Source of the DNA: Mesorhizobium sp. CU3
GTDB lineage: Bacteria > Pseudomonadota > Alphaproteobacteria > Rhizobiales > Rhizobiaceae
DNA: 64,000 nt
NCBI RefSeq assembly: GCF_006442965.1
Contig: NZ_VFWX01000005.1
Location: forward strand, 124,001 to 188,000
Direction: 5' to 3'
Part shown: piece after piece, positions 50,577 through 59,571 of the stretch
How positions within the stretch are numbered: position 1 is the first letter of the stretch
Layout of the letters: every line of letters starts with the position of its first letter
Position numbers and translations under genes: made by a program
The notes under the pieces: generated by a model
Database searches by the model: none
The model's input: the letters and a program-made list of their open reading frames with translations, nothing else
Told to the model about the DNA's origin: nothing

Positions 50577-51377
50577 ATGAGCCTAGGAACCAAGGTGCGC
50601 CTTGCGCGCCTCTTCTCGCATCCATCGGGCAACCTTTTTGGCGGCGCGGTCGACCACTTCGTCGGCTATGGCGACGTGCGCAAAGGCGGCCTTGCAGATC
50701 TGCCCGGAGCGCTGGCGCGCGTCATGGCGGGCAAGCCCGACTATGTCAGCATCCAGCCCGGCACCGCGCGCCATCTTTGGCCTCAATATGCGGGCAAGGC
50801 TTCCCTGGTGATCCAGGCCGGCTGCTTCACCCCGGACGATCGCATCAGCGAGCTGATCGCAACGCCCGAGGATGCGGTGCGGGCGGGCGCCGATGCATTG
50901 GCCGTGGCCATTCCTGTGCGCGGCGCGACCGAGGGCAAATACATTCGCTGGCTGACGGATTCGGTGAATGCGGCGGCCCGCTACGGCATGCCGGTGGTGG
51001 CGCATATCTACCCGCGTGATTTCACCGACGGGCCAAAGATCGTCTTCACCCCCGACGAGATCGCCTATGCGGCGCGCATCGGCTACGAGTCCGGCGTCGA
51101 TGTCATCAAGATCGGCTACACCGGCGATTTCGAATCGTTCCGGGAGACCGTCCGGACCTGCCCGGTGCCGGTCGTGATCGCGGGCGGGCCGAAGACCGAT
51201 ACGCTGCTCGGCGCGCTTCAGCAGACGGCGGACGCCATCCGCGCCGGCGCGCGCGGCGCCGTGGTGGGCCGCAATCTGTGGGGGCATGGCGACCCGCAGA
51301 AGGCAGCGCTTGCCTTTCGCGGCGTCATCCATGACGGCCTGTCGGCAGAAGACGCCCTGGCCAAGGCGGGCGCCTGA
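50577..51377 (+). CDS. Class I (DhnA/LsrF-type) aldolase
   Basis: A 266-residue TIM-barrel of the DeoC/LacD/FbaB superfamily. The Schiff-base Lys is in VDVIKIGYTGDFESF, a second strand carries the catalytic-type Asp in FGGAVDHFVGYG, and the C-terminal phosphate-binding loop is GARGAVVGRNLWGH. It probably cleaves a phosphorylated ketose or its derivative. The PfkB kinase follows after 3 bases and would supply the phosphorylated substrate. It is the first gene after the LacI-type promoter at 50.5 kb. Confidence 0.85.
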   Translation: MSLGTKVRLARLFSHPSGNLFGGAVDHFVGYGDVRKGGLADLPGALARVMAGKPDYVSIQPGTARHLWPQYAGKASLVIQAGCFTPDDRISELIATPEDAVRAGADALAVAIPVRGATEGKYIRWLTDSVNAAARYGMPVVAHIYPRDFTDGPKIVFTPDEIAYAARIGYESGVDVIKIGYTGDFESFRETVRTCPVPVVIAGGPKTDTLLGALQQTADAIRAGARGAVVGRNLWGHGDPQKAALAFRGVIHDGLSAEDALAKAGA

Positions 51378-51380
51378 ACG

Positions 51381-52331
51381 ATGCCCGCCGTCCCCTCGAT
51401 CCTCGGCTTCGGCGCCATTGCGATCGACGACATCGTCTATGTCGATCGGCCGTTATCGGCGGGCAAGGGGAAGGTTCGGCAAAGCGCTCGGGCTTTCGGC
51501 GGAAATGTCGCGACGGCGCTTGCCGCCGTCGCGCGGCTCGGCGGAAGCGCAGGGTTCGTCGGCTGGCTTAGTAGCGCCGCAGACGACGCCGTGCTGTGCG
51601 ATCTCATCGAGAGCGGCGTCGAGACCGCGTTCGCGCCGCGCCACGCCGATGCGCGCCCGGTGCACTCGCGCATCACCGTCGGCTCGGACGGAGAACGGTT
51701 CATCGCCTATGACGACGAAGCGATGCTGGGCACCGCACCGGACTTTCCGGATGAAGTGCTCCGCAAGGCGGCCGTGCTGATCGTCGACAGTTACGCGATC
51801 CGCTCACTGGATGTCGTGGCCCGCGCCCGCGATCTCGGCCTTGCGATCCTCGGCGATATCGAATGGAGCAGCGGCCCTGCTACCGAGAGGCTGATCGCGC
51901 TCTGCGACCATCTCATTCTCCCGCTCGGCTTTGCGCGGGCCGCCACGGGCTGCCCATCGCCCGCCGAGATGCTCGATCGACTGTGGTCGCCGTCGCGGTC
52001 CGCCGTCGTTCTGACCGATGGCGGCAGGGGCGTATATTATCGCGGGCGTGAAGAGACAGGGCTCTGGCACCTGCCGCCGCACCGGGTTGCCGTCGTCGAC
52101 ACGACCGGCGCTGGCGACTGCTTTCATGGCGCCTATGCCCATGCATTGACGCGCGGCGCCGACACCGCCGGCCGGGTGGCATTCGCCGCCGCCGCGGCGG
52201 CCCTTTCGATAACGGGGCACGGCGGTCGCGAGGCGCTTCCGACCAACGACCAGGTCACTGAAATGCTGTCATCGGCGAACGCGCCGTCTGCAGTCGACCT
52301 GCAGTATGCGCAACTCGATACCGGAACATAG
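51381..52331 (+). CDS. PfkB-family carbohydrate kinase
   Basis: A 316-residue ribokinase-like kinase. The N-terminal GG switch region is ARAFGGNVATALAAVARLGG, and the C-terminal anion hole and catalytic Asp lie in VDTTGAGDCFHGAYAHAL. It phosphorylates a sugar or sugar acid with ATP. Its coupling to the aldolase suggests a kinase-then-aldolase route. The following 89-base spacer before the ABC genes contains another palindrome, so the transporter may have extra promoter input. Confidence 0.9.
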   Translation: MPAVPSILGFGAIAIDDIVYVDRPLSAGKGKVRQSARAFGGNVATALAAVARLGGSAGFVGWLSSAADDAVLCDLIESGVETAFAPRHADARPVHSRITVGSDGERFIAYDDEAMLGTAPDFPDEVLRKAAVLIVDSYAIRSLDVVARARDLGLAILGDIEWSSGPATERLIALCDHLILPLGFARAATGCPSPAEMLDRLWSPSRSAVVLTDGGRGVYYRGREETGLWHLPPHRVAVVDTTGAGDCFHGAYAHALTRGADTAGRVAFAAAAAALSITGHGGREALPTNDQVTEMLSSANAPSAVDLQYAQLDTGT

Positions 52332-52347
52332 GCTGAAACGATCCGAA

Positions 52348-52357
52348 GAAATATTTC
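52348..52357. promoter_or_regulatory. Palindrome upstream of the ABC ATPase gene
   Basis: GAAATATTTC, a perfect 10-bp dyad, occurs in the spacer between the kinase and the ABC ATPase, about 64 bases before the latter. It may be a further regulator site; no matching regulator is identified. Confidence 0.3.
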
Positions 52358-52420
52358 ACAGGCGAAATAAGCCAAGAAGAACAACAAAAATCATCGGCTT
52401 GGACTTGTGGAGGGAGGAAT

Positions 52421-53566
52421 ATGGCAGAAGTCATTCTTGAGAATATCTGCAAAACCTACGGGAACAATTTTCGCGCGATCGACCAATTGAACCTGTCGGT
52501 CGAAGACGGCGAGTTCCTGATTCTGGTGGGGCCGTCCGGCTGCGGCAAATCCACCGCGTTGCGGATGATCGCGGGACTGGAGGACATCACCAGCGGCAGC
52601 CTTCGCATCGGCGGCGTCGACGTCGTCGACATGCCGCCCAAGGACCGCGACATCGCCATGGTCTTCCAGAGCTATGCGCTCTACCCGCATATGACGGTGT
52701 CCGAAAACATCGCCTTTTCGATGCGGCTGGCGGGCAAGCCCAAGGCCGAGCGCAAGAAACGCGTCGACGAGATCGCCAAGATCCTTCAGCTGACGTCGCT
52801 GCTGGACAGCAAACCCGCCAACCTCTCCGGTGGACAGCGCCAGCGGGTTGCCATGGGCCGCGCCATGGTGCGCGAACCGGCCGCCTTTCTTATGGACGAG
52901 CCGCTTTCCAATCTGGACGCGAAGCTGCGTGTCCAGATGCGCGCCGAAATCACCAGCCTGCAAAAGCAGCTCGGCGTGACCACCATCTACGTGACCCACG
53001 ACCAGACCGAAGCGATGACGATGGGCGACAGGGTCGCGGTGCTGAAGGGCGGCGTGCTGCAGCAGGTCGACACACCGAAGCGGCTCTACGAGTCGCCCGT
53101 GAACGCCTTCGTCGCCGGCTTCATCGGTTCTCCCTCGATGAACCTTTTCGAGGGGACGCTGAAGGGCGACGAACTGATCGCCGGCAGCTTTGCCATCCGG
53201 CTGCAGGATGCAGCCTTCGTGCGCAGGCCGGGCCTGAGGTCCTATGCGGGACGCAAAATCGTGTTCGGGATCCGGCCGGAGCATCTCTATGACAGCGGCC
53301 TCGAATCCGGCCGCAAGTATCAGACGCTGCCGGCAAAGGTGACCTCGATCGAAGAGCTCGGGTCCGAACATATCGTGCATCTGAAGATCGACGCGGTCCG
53401 GGTGGACTCCGGCGATCCGGATGCGGTGCAGGATTTCGGCATGGCGTCGAACGCGGTGGCGAAATTCGAGCCGGAAAGCGCGGTCCACTCCGGCTCGGAA
53501 ATCCGGTTGGCCCTGGATGATAGCAAACTCCATTTCTTCGATCCCGAGACGCATCTGGCGATCTGA
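52421..53566 (+). CDS. Sugar ABC transporter ATPase (MalK/UgpC type)
   Basis: A 381-residue ATPase. Walker A is GPSGCGKST (about 37-45), the Q-loop is VFQSYALYPHM, the signature is LSGGQRQRV, Walker B is AFLMDEPLSNLD and the H-loop is YVTHDQ. The C-terminal third is an OB-fold (TOBE) regulatory domain with GIRPEHLY. Such ATPases serve family-1 carbohydrate importers; the binding protein and two permeases follow. Confidence 0.94.
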   Translation: MAEVILENICKTYGNNFRAIDQLNLSVEDGEFLILVGPSGCGKSTALRMIAGLEDITSGSLRIGGVDVVDMPPKDRDIAMVFQSYALYPHMTVSENIAFSMRLAGKPKAERKKRVDEIAKILQLTSLLDSKPANLSGGQRQRVAMGRAMVREPAAFLMDEPLSNLDAKLRVQMRAEITSLQKQLGVTTIYVTHDQTEAMTMGDRVAVLKGGVLQQVDTPKRLYESPVNAFVAGFIGSPSMNLFEGTLKGDELIAGSFAIRLQDAAFVRRPGLRSYAGRKIVFGIRPEHLYDSGLESGRKYQTLPAKVTSIEELGSEHIVHLKIDAVRVDSGDPDAVQDFGMASNAVAKFEPESAVHSGSEIRLALDDSKLHFFDPETHLAI

Positions 53567-53583
53567 AGAATTGCGGCAAGGCC

Positions 53584-53608
53584 CGCAGGCGGGAGCGAGG
53601 CGCCTGCG
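53584..53608 (+). other. Hairpin after the ABC ATPase gene
   Basis: Arms CGCAGGCG (53584-53591) and CGCCTGCG (53601-53608) with a 9-base loop, 17 bases after the stop. No T-run; likely mRNA processing or stabilisation inside the operon. Confidence 0.4.
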
Positions 53609-53677
53609 AATGAAGACTTCTGAATAAACCAGACGATCGTCCGCATTGTGCGGCCGATCTTAAAGAAGGAGGAGAAA

Positions 53678-54925
53678 ATGACGTTTCGGATAAAACCCGC
53701 GATGCTGAAAATGGCCGCGGCGGCATGGTTGCTCGGCGCAACCAGCGCCATGGCGGACACGACGCTGGAATTCACCCAGTGGTGGGAGCCTGAGCTGCCC
53801 GCAGGCTCGCTGCGGAAGATCATGGACGAATTCGAGGCCGCTAACCCCGGCATCAAGGTGACGCTGGTCAGCGGCCCCTATGCGACGACGCGAGACCAGA
53901 TCTCGGTTGGCGCGGCGACCGGCACGCTCAGCGACGTCGTCGGTCTCGACGGCGCCTGGGTGAACAATCTGAATGCGCAGGGCGCGCTTTCCGACATGAA
54001 CCCGATGATGGATGCGAGCAAGTTCGACAAGGCCCAGGTCGCCGACATCATCAAGGTGGACGGCAAGGCGGTGATGTTCCCGGTCGCCTCGTTCGTCTAT
54101 CCGGTCTTCGTCAATCTGGACCTCGCCGCCCAGGCGGGCGTGACCAAGCTGCCGTCGACCCGCGCGGAGTTCCTCGAAGCCGCCAAGAAGATGACCCATG
54201 CCGACAAGAACCAGTATGGCTGGGTGCTTCCGCTTTCGCTGCAGACGCCGTCCGGCGTCCAGAACGACATGATGTCGTGGGTCTGGGCTTCAGGCCAATC
54301 GATGATGGAGAACGGCAAGCCTGCGCTGGAGGGCAAGCCGGTGGTGGATATGCTGACCTTCGTCAAATCGCTCAATGACGCCGGCACCATCTCGCCCGGC
54401 ATCGCCACCAAGACCGAGCAGGAAAAGGTCGAGGAATTCGTCAACGACCGGGTGGGCATGATGGTCGACTCGCTTGCGCATGTGAACCTCATCCGCAAAC
54501 GCAATCCCAAGCTGAACTTCGACATCATCCCGGTTCCGGTCGTGGAGGGCTATACGGGCAAGCGCGGCCTTCCCTATGCCTCCTGGGGCATCGGCATTTC
54601 CGCGAGCTCGAAGCATCAGGAAGAGGCCTGGAAGCTCGTCCAGTATCTGATGAGCGAGAAGGTCAACGCCAAGCTGGTGTCGCTGGCCAACGCTTTCCCG
54701 GGCAACGTCAACGCCAAGCCCGACTTCGTGACCTCGGACAAGGCCTTCGGCAAGGCTTTCGAGATCTTCAAGTCCGGCTACCTCGCCAACGAGTTCACGG
54801 GCCTGCCGGTGGCAGAAGACCTGATGACCATGTTCGACGTGGAAGCCCAGAAGATGCTCGCCGGCGAGCAGTCTCCGGAACAGGCGGCCGCCGCCGCCCA
54901 GAAGGGCTGGATGGCGAAATTCTGA
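53678..54925 (+). CDS. Carbohydrate ABC transporter substrate-binding protein (family 1)
   Basis: A 415-residue periplasmic binding protein with a Sec signal (MLKMAAAAWLLGATSAMA, cleavage near AMA-DT). The family-1 fold is shown by LEFTQWWEPELPAGSLRKIM, LSDVVGLDGAWVNNL, YGWVLPLSLQTPSG and GLPYASWGIGISASSKHQEE. The ATG at 53678 has AGGAGGAG directly upstream. It delivers a sugar to the permeases encoded downstream. Confidence 0.93.
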   Translation: MTFRIKPAMLKMAAAAWLLGATSAMADTTLEFTQWWEPELPAGSLRKIMDEFEAANPGIKVTLVSGPYATTRDQISVGAATGTLSDVVGLDGAWVNNLNAQGALSDMNPMMDASKFDKAQVADIIKVDGKAVMFPVASFVYPVFVNLDLAAQAGVTKLPSTRAEFLEAAKKMTHADKNQYGWVLPLSLQTPSGVQNDMMSWVWASGQSMMENGKPALEGKPVVDMLTFVKSLNDAGTISPGIATKTEQEKVEEFVNDRVGMMVDSLAHVNLIRKRNPKLNFDIIPVPVVEGYTGKRGLPYASWGIGISASSKHQEEAWKLVQYLMSEKVNAKLVSLANAFPGNVNAKPDFVTSDKAFGKAFEIFKSGYLANEFTGLPVAEDLMTMFDVEAQKMLAGEQSPEQAAAAAQKGWMAKF

Positions 54926-54948
54926 TCTAACTGTCTTACGATCTTCGA

Positions 54949-54980
54949 CCGGGAGGCCCGACTTCGGAAAGGCCTCCCGG
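54949..54980 (+). promoter_or_regulatory. Hairpin between binding-protein and permease genes
   Basis: A perfect 10-bp stem CCGGGAGGCC (54949-54958) and GGCCTCCCGG (54971-54980), loop 12 bases, immediately after the binding-protein gene. It has no U-run. It fits the common arrangement that stabilises binding-protein mRNA and lowers permease expression. Confidence 0.55.
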
Positions 54981-55051
54981 CAACAACGCAGCGGCAACGC
55001 GAGTGTTTGCGAAGCTCACCTTCTCTTGAAGGCGTATCCCAAGGTTGGCAC

Positions 55052-55948
55052 ATGACCCGGCAAAAGCGCTCCCGTAGCAGACTGAAACGAGCGGTCGCAC
55101 CCTATCTCTATCTGTCGCCCTCGCTGGTGATCATCGGCCTTTTGATGCTGCTGCCGATGGTGACGGTGATCGGCTATTCGTTCCAGAACAGCGCGGTGCT
55201 GCGTCGCGACCCGTCCTTTGCCGGACTGAAACACTATCAGGCGATCTTCGCCGACCCGGTCTTCTGGGCTTCGCTGGGACACACGCTCTACTTCACCTGC
55301 ATGAGCGTGGTTTTCCACATGACCATCGGCATGATCTTCGCGCTGATGCTGAACAGCGACCGCATCAATCCGATACTGCGCAACATTCTGCGCGTTCTCT
55401 ACATACTGCCCTGGCTGTTCACGGCGGTGATCATCGCCGTGATCTGGCGCCTACTGCTCGAGCCGAACGGCGTGGTGAACAGCGTTCTCATACAATTGGG
55501 CATCATCGGCTCCAAGATCGAGTGGTTTTCCTCGCCCGAGACCGCGCTGCACGCCGTCACTTTCGCCAACATCTGGGCGGGCTATCCGCTCTTCATGGTC
55601 AGCCTGCTCGCGGGCCTGCAGGGCATTCCCAAGGATTTCTACGAAGCCGCCGATATCGACGGCGCGAAGGCCTACCAGAAGCTGATTTTCATCACCATTC
55701 CGCAGTTGATGCCGATCATCATCAGCATCTCGCTGCTCGATTTCATCTGGACGATGCAGGTCTTCCCGTTGATCTGGATCACGACGGGCGGCGGTCCGAT
55801 CTACTCGACCGAGGTGCTGAGCACCTACACCTACAAGCTGGCCTTCTCGAGCTACAACCTGTCCCAGGCGTCGGCGAGCGCCGTGGTCATCCTGCTGATC
55901 TCGCTCGGCCTGACGCTGTTCTACATCCGCTATCAAAAGGCGCGGTAG
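55052..55948 (+). CDS. Sugar ABC transporter permease (MalF/UgpA type)
   Basis: A 298-residue permease with six predicted membrane spans. Family marks are PYLYLSPSLVIIGLLMLLPM at the N-terminus and the EAA coupling loop DFYEAADIDGAKAYQKLIFI. AAGG lies before the ATG at 55052; the frame extends upstream without a better start. It pairs with the second permease 4 bases downstream. Confidence 0.93.
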   Translation: MTRQKRSRSRLKRAVAPYLYLSPSLVIIGLLMLLPMVTVIGYSFQNSAVLRRDPSFAGLKHYQAIFADPVFWASLGHTLYFTCMSVVFHMTIGMIFALMLNSDRINPILRNILRVLYILPWLFTAVIIAVIWRLLLEPNGVVNSVLIQLGIIGSKIEWFSSPETALHAVTFANIWAGYPLFMVSLLAGLQGIPKDFYEAADIDGAKAYQKLIFITIPQLMPIIISISLLDFIWTMQVFPLIWITTGGGPIYSTEVLSTYTYKLAFSSYNLSQASASAVVILLISLGLTLFYIRYQKAR

Positions 55949-55952
55949 TCCC

Positions 55953-56795
55953 ATGAGGAAACGAAACACGCCGAAAGACAGGCTGATCACGGTCGCGCTG
56001 CATGTCGCGCTTGCAGCGGGGCTGTTCTTCGCGGCTTTCCCGATCTACTGGATGCTGACCAGCTCGTTCAAGTCGAACACCGAGATCTTTGCCCTGCCGC
56101 CAACCATCCTGCCGAAAGCCTTCACGCTGGAAGCCTATGCAGCCATCCTTGGCGATCCGGTCAAGCTGCGCTTCTTCTTCAACAGCTACTTCGTGGCCTT
56201 CGCGGTGACCGTGCTGACGGTGCTGATCGCCTTGCTCGCGGCCTATGGCTTCAGCCGCTTCAATTTCCGCGGCAAGGGCAGCCTGAACACGCTCATCATC
56301 AGCACGCAGACGATCCCGCCGATCACGCTTCTGATCCCCTTCTTCGGGCTCGTCGTCTCGTATCGCATCTTCGACACCTATATCGCGCTGATCGTGACCT
56401 ATCTGGTGTTCACCCTGCCATACGCGATCCTTTTGATGACCGGATATCTCAACACCTTGCCGCGCGATCTCGACGAGGCCGTCGCGGTCGACGGCGGCAC
56501 CAGTTGGACGGCGCTCTGGCGGGTAATCGTGCCGATCTCGCTGCCCGGCATCGTGGCGACGTCGGTCTACACGTTCCTTTTGTGCTGGAACGAGTTCCTC
56601 TTCGCGCTGACGCTGACCAAGTCGACCTCGATGCGCACCGTCCCGATCGGCATCCAGCTGTTGATGGGCCAGCACGCCTTCGAGTGGAACCAGATGATGG
56701 CGATGAGCGTGCTCGGCTCGCTGCCATTGTTGCTCATCTACCTCCTTGCCCAGAGGTTCTTCCTCGCAGGCATGACCGCGGGCTCAGTCAAATAG
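55953..56795 (+). CDS. Sugar ABC transporter permease (MalG/UgpE type)
   Basis: A 280-residue permease with six spans. FPIYWMLTSSFKSNTEIFAL after TM1 is typical of the MalG group, and the EAA loop is RDLDEAVAVDGGTSWTALWR. It completes the ATPase-binding protein-permease-permease importer. It is followed after 57 bases by the isomerase gene, presumably in the same transcript. Confidence 0.93.
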   Translation: MRKRNTPKDRLITVALHVALAAGLFFAAFPIYWMLTSSFKSNTEIFALPPTILPKAFTLEAYAAILGDPVKLRFFFNSYFVAFAVTVLTVLIALLAAYGFSRFNFRGKGSLNTLIISTQTIPPITLLIPFFGLVVSYRIFDTYIALIVTYLVFTLPYAILLMTGYLNTLPRDLDEAVAVDGGTSWTALWRVIVPISLPGIVATSVYTFLLCWNEFLFALTLTKSTSMRTVPIGIQLLMGQHAFEWNQMMAMSVLGSLPLLLIYLLAQRFFLAGMTAGSVK

Positions 56796-56852
56796 GATGT
56801 CCGGTCCACGCGAAGCGACATCAAGGAATAGTCGGTATCAGGGAATGAAAGA

Positions 56853-57674
56853 ATGACCGTGAAAGACCTCAAAGTCGGCTGCCAGACCTTTACCTGGGAG
56901 ATGCTCGGCGACCGTTTTGCCGGCGGCCCGGACGATCTGCTGAAGGCGATTTCCGATGGCGGCTATGCAGGCATAGAGATCACCGACACGATGATCGGCC
57001 GCTATGCCGGCAAGCCGGCGGAATTCGCCGCGGCGCTGAAGGCTTCGGGCCTTACTTTGGTCTCCTTCGCCTTCGGTTCGGAAAGCGGCTTCACGCTCAA
57101 GGAGAAAATCGGCGAGGACCTCGAAGCCGCCAAGCGCTGGATCGACTTTGCCGCCGCCTTCCCCGGAGCGCTGGTCTCGATGGGCTCGGCGACCGTCGTC
57201 TCCGACGGGCCGCGCGACGACAAGTTCGCCATCGCGGCGGAAGTCTACAACCGGGCCGGCGAGCTCGGCCGCAAGGCCGGCGTCCAGGTCGCGGTGCATC
57301 CGAGCTCGCATCACAACACACTGCTCTACGACCGCGCCGATTACGATCGGATCTTCTCCCTGATCGATGCTTCGCTGGTCGGCTGGGTGCCGGACACCGG
57401 CCACATCTTGCGCGGGCACAAGGACATGGCCGACACGCTGACCACCTATCGCGAGCGCATCCGCTACGTGCATCTGAAGGACGTCGACGCGAGCGGCACC
57501 TGGGCGATGCTCGGCGAGGGCGTCTGCGACACGGCAAAGGTGATCGAGATCGCAAGTGCTGCCCCCAACTTCAACGGCTGGCTGGTGCTGGAGGAGGAAT
57601 CCGAAACCGCCGCCGCCGATCCGGCGGGCGCGGTCAAGACCAACCGCCAGACCATGCGCGGCTACGGAGCCTGA
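56853..57674 (+). CDS. Sugar phosphate isomerase/epimerase-like TIM barrel (IolE-like)
   Basis: A 273-residue xylose-isomerase-like TIM barrel. Metal-site residues are spread as in inosose dehydratase and related epimerases: Glu in GYAGIEITDTMIG, His in VQVAVHPSSHHNTLL, Asp in VGWVPDTGHILRG, His in IRYVHLKDVD and Glu in WLVLEEESE. It probably isomerises, epimerises or dehydrates the imported sugar or a keto derivative. A gap of 2 bases leads into the Gfo/Idh/MocA gene. Confidence 0.88.
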   Translation: MTVKDLKVGCQTFTWEMLGDRFAGGPDDLLKAISDGGYAGIEITDTMIGRYAGKPAEFAAALKASGLTLVSFAFGSESGFTLKEKIGEDLEAAKRWIDFAAAFPGALVSMGSATVVSDGPRDDKFAIAAEVYNRAGELGRKAGVQVAVHPSSHHNTLLYDRADYDRIFSLIDASLVGWVPDTGHILRGHKDMADTLTTYRERIRYVHLKDVDASGTWAMLGEGVCDTAKVIEIASAAPNFNGWLVLEEESETAAADPAGAVKTNRQTMRGYGA

Positions 57675-57676
57675 GG

Positions 57677-58753
57677 ATGATCGCCAAGAAAGACCGCCGT
57701 CTTCGTGTCGGTGTGCTCGGCTGCGGACCGATCGCGCAGTTCGCGCATCTGGAGAGTTGCGTGAAGGCGGCCAATGCCGATCTCTACGCGATCTGCGACG
57801 CCGCACCCGATCTTCTGGCGCGCATGGGCGCAACCTACGAGCCGCAGAAGATGTATGGCGACTATGACGCAATGCTCGCCGATACAGAACTCGAGGCGGT
57901 GATCGTCGCCACTTCGGACGCCTATCACGTGCCGATGTCGATCAAGGCGTTGGAAGCCGGCAAGCATGTGCTGTGCGAAAAGCCGATCGGCGTCTCCGTC
58001 GAGGAAGGCCAGAAGCTCGCCGAGGCGGTCAAACGCTCCGGCAAGGTGCTGCAGGTTGGGCACATGAAGCGCTTCGATCCGGCCTTGGAAGCCGCGCGCG
58101 ATTTCGTGCGCGACGAGATGGGCGATATCCTGGCGCTGAAGGCCTGGTATTGCGATTCCACGCACCGCTACACCAACACCGACGCCGTGCAGCCGCTGCC
58201 CGTCACCAGCAAGCTGGCGAGGAAGCCGGCCGGCAATCCGAAGGCGGATCTGCGGCAATATTTCATGCTGGCGCATGGCTCGCATCTGGTCGATACGGCA
58301 CGCTTCCTCGTCGGCGAGATCACCGCCGTGCGCGCGCGGCTGCATGAAAAATTCGGCGCCTATTGCTGGTTCGTCGAGACCGAATTCGCCAATGGCGCGC
58401 TCGGCCATCTCGATCTCACCGTTGCCGTGCGCATGGACTGGCACGAGGGCTTCCAGCTCTACGGCCAAAACGGCTCGGTGATCGCGAAGACCTTCAATCC
58501 CTGGTATTTCCGCGCCAGCGAGGTCGACATCTTCCACGAGAAGGACGCGACCTCGCGCAAGCCGCTCGGCGCCGACGGCCATTTCTTCCGCCGCCAGTTG
58601 GAAGGCCTCGCCGACACGGTGCTCGACGGCAAGCCGCAGCGCGGCGCTACCGTCGAGGATGGGCTCGCCTCGATCCGCGCCATGGTGGCCATCGCCCGCT
58701 CCGTCGAGAGCGGCGAACGCGTCGAGCTCGCCGGCGTAACGGGAGCGGTCTGA
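57677..58753 (+). CDS. Gfo/Idh/MocA-family oxidoreductase
   Basis: A 358-residue NAD(P)-dependent dehydrogenase. The nucleotide motif is LRVGVLGCGPIAQFAHLES, the catalytic-type Lys lies in HVLCEKPIGVSVEEG, and MLAHGSHLVDTARFLVGEI belongs to the C-terminal domain. It is distinct from the paralogue at 49243-50421. Translational coupling with both neighbours (2-base gap upstream, TGATG overlap downstream) ties it to the isomerase pathway; oxidation of a hydroxyl to a keto group is the usual family chemistry. Confidence 0.92.
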   Translation: MIAKKDRRLRVGVLGCGPIAQFAHLESCVKAANADLYAICDAAPDLLARMGATYEPQKMYGDYDAMLADTELEAVIVATSDAYHVPMSIKALEAGKHVLCEKPIGVSVEEGQKLAEAVKRSGKVLQVGHMKRFDPALEAARDFVRDEMGDILALKAWYCDSTHRYTNTDAVQPLPVTSKLARKPAGNPKADLRQYFMLAHGSHLVDTARFLVGEITAVRARLHEKFGAYCWFVETEFANGALGHLDLTVAVRMDWHEGFQLYGQNGSVIAKTFNPWYFRASEVDIFHEKDATSRKPLGADGHFFRRQLEGLADTVLDGKPQRGATVEDGLASIRAMVAIARSVESGERVELAGVTGAV

Positions 58754-59571
58754 TGGAGATCGGGGTGTTCGCCAAGACGTTTCCGGGCAGCGCGCCGGCT
58801 GGCGTGCTCGCCGCCGTGCGCGATGCGGGCTTTGCGGTCACCCAGTTCAACCTCGCCTGCGCCGGCCTGCCGTCGATGCCGGACGCGGTTTCGTACGACG
58901 CGATCCGCGCCATCGATGCCGCCGCGAAAGCTTCGGGCATCGGTCTCGTCGCGCTCTCCGGCACCTACAACATGGCGCATCCCGACAAACGCGTGCGCGA
59001 CGACGGATTGCGGCGGCTTGCGGTCGTGATTGAAACCGCCGCCAGGCTGTCCACGCCGCTCGTCACGCTCTGCACGGGAACGCGCAACGCCGAGGACCAG
59101 TGGGCGCACCACCCCGACAATGCCGATCCTTCGGCCTGGGCCGACATGGCACGCGAGATGGGAAAGGCCTTGCAACTCGCCGAGCAGCATGGCGTCGATC
59201 TCGGCATCGAGCCGGAGCAGGCCAACATCGTCACGTCCGCCGACGACGCGATGCGGCTGATCGGCGAGATGGGCTCGAAGCGATTGCGGGTGGTTCTCGA
59301 TCCGGCGAACCTGTTTGAAAAGGCGGACACCGACGAGGCGCGCAGCATCGTTGCAAAGGCGGTTGACCGCACGGCGGGCCATGTCTCGCTGGCCCACGCC
59401 AAGGACCGCTTCGCCGATGGCCGCTTCGCTACCGCCGGGCAAGGCGTGGTCGATTTCGCCGACTTCGTCGCCCGGCTGAAAGCCGCCGGCTTCGACGGGC
59501 CGCTGGTGACGCATGGGCTCTCGGCCGAAGAAGCGCCCGGCGTCGCTCGCTTTCTGAAGGGGTTCGGCTGA
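58753..59571 (+). CDS. Sugar phosphate isomerase/epimerase-like TIM barrel
   Basis: A 272-residue xylose-isomerase-like barrel, the second in the operon. Metal and catalytic positions are in VDLGIEPEQANIV (Glu), LRVVLDPANLFE (Asp), GHVSLAHAKDRFADG (His) and the C-terminal LVTHGLSAEE, where the usual Glu is replaced by His-Gly. The start shares a TGATG overlap with the Gfo/Idh/MocA gene and the stop another with the hydrolase. Confidence 0.87.
   Translation: MEIGVFAKTFPGSAPAGVLAAVRDAGFAVTQFNLACAGLPSMPDAVSYDAIRAIDAAAKASGIGLVALSGTYNMAHPDKRVRDDGLRRLAVVIETAARLSTPLVTLCTGTRNAEDQWAHHPDNADPSAWADMAREMGKALQLAEQHGVDLGIEPEQANIVTSADDAMRLIGEMGSKRLRVVLDPANLFEKADTDEARSIVAKAVDRTAGHVSLAHAKDRFADGRFATAGQGVVDFADFVARLKAAGFDGPLVTHGLSAEEAPGVARFLKGFG

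Noticed and set aside
50577..51377. Aldolase considered as the missing HpaI of the 4-hydroxyphenylacetate pathway
   Set aside because: It is a Schiff-base (class I, DhnA-like) barrel with a phosphate loop, 32 kb away and coupled to a sugar kinase; HpaI is a metal-dependent class II enzyme.
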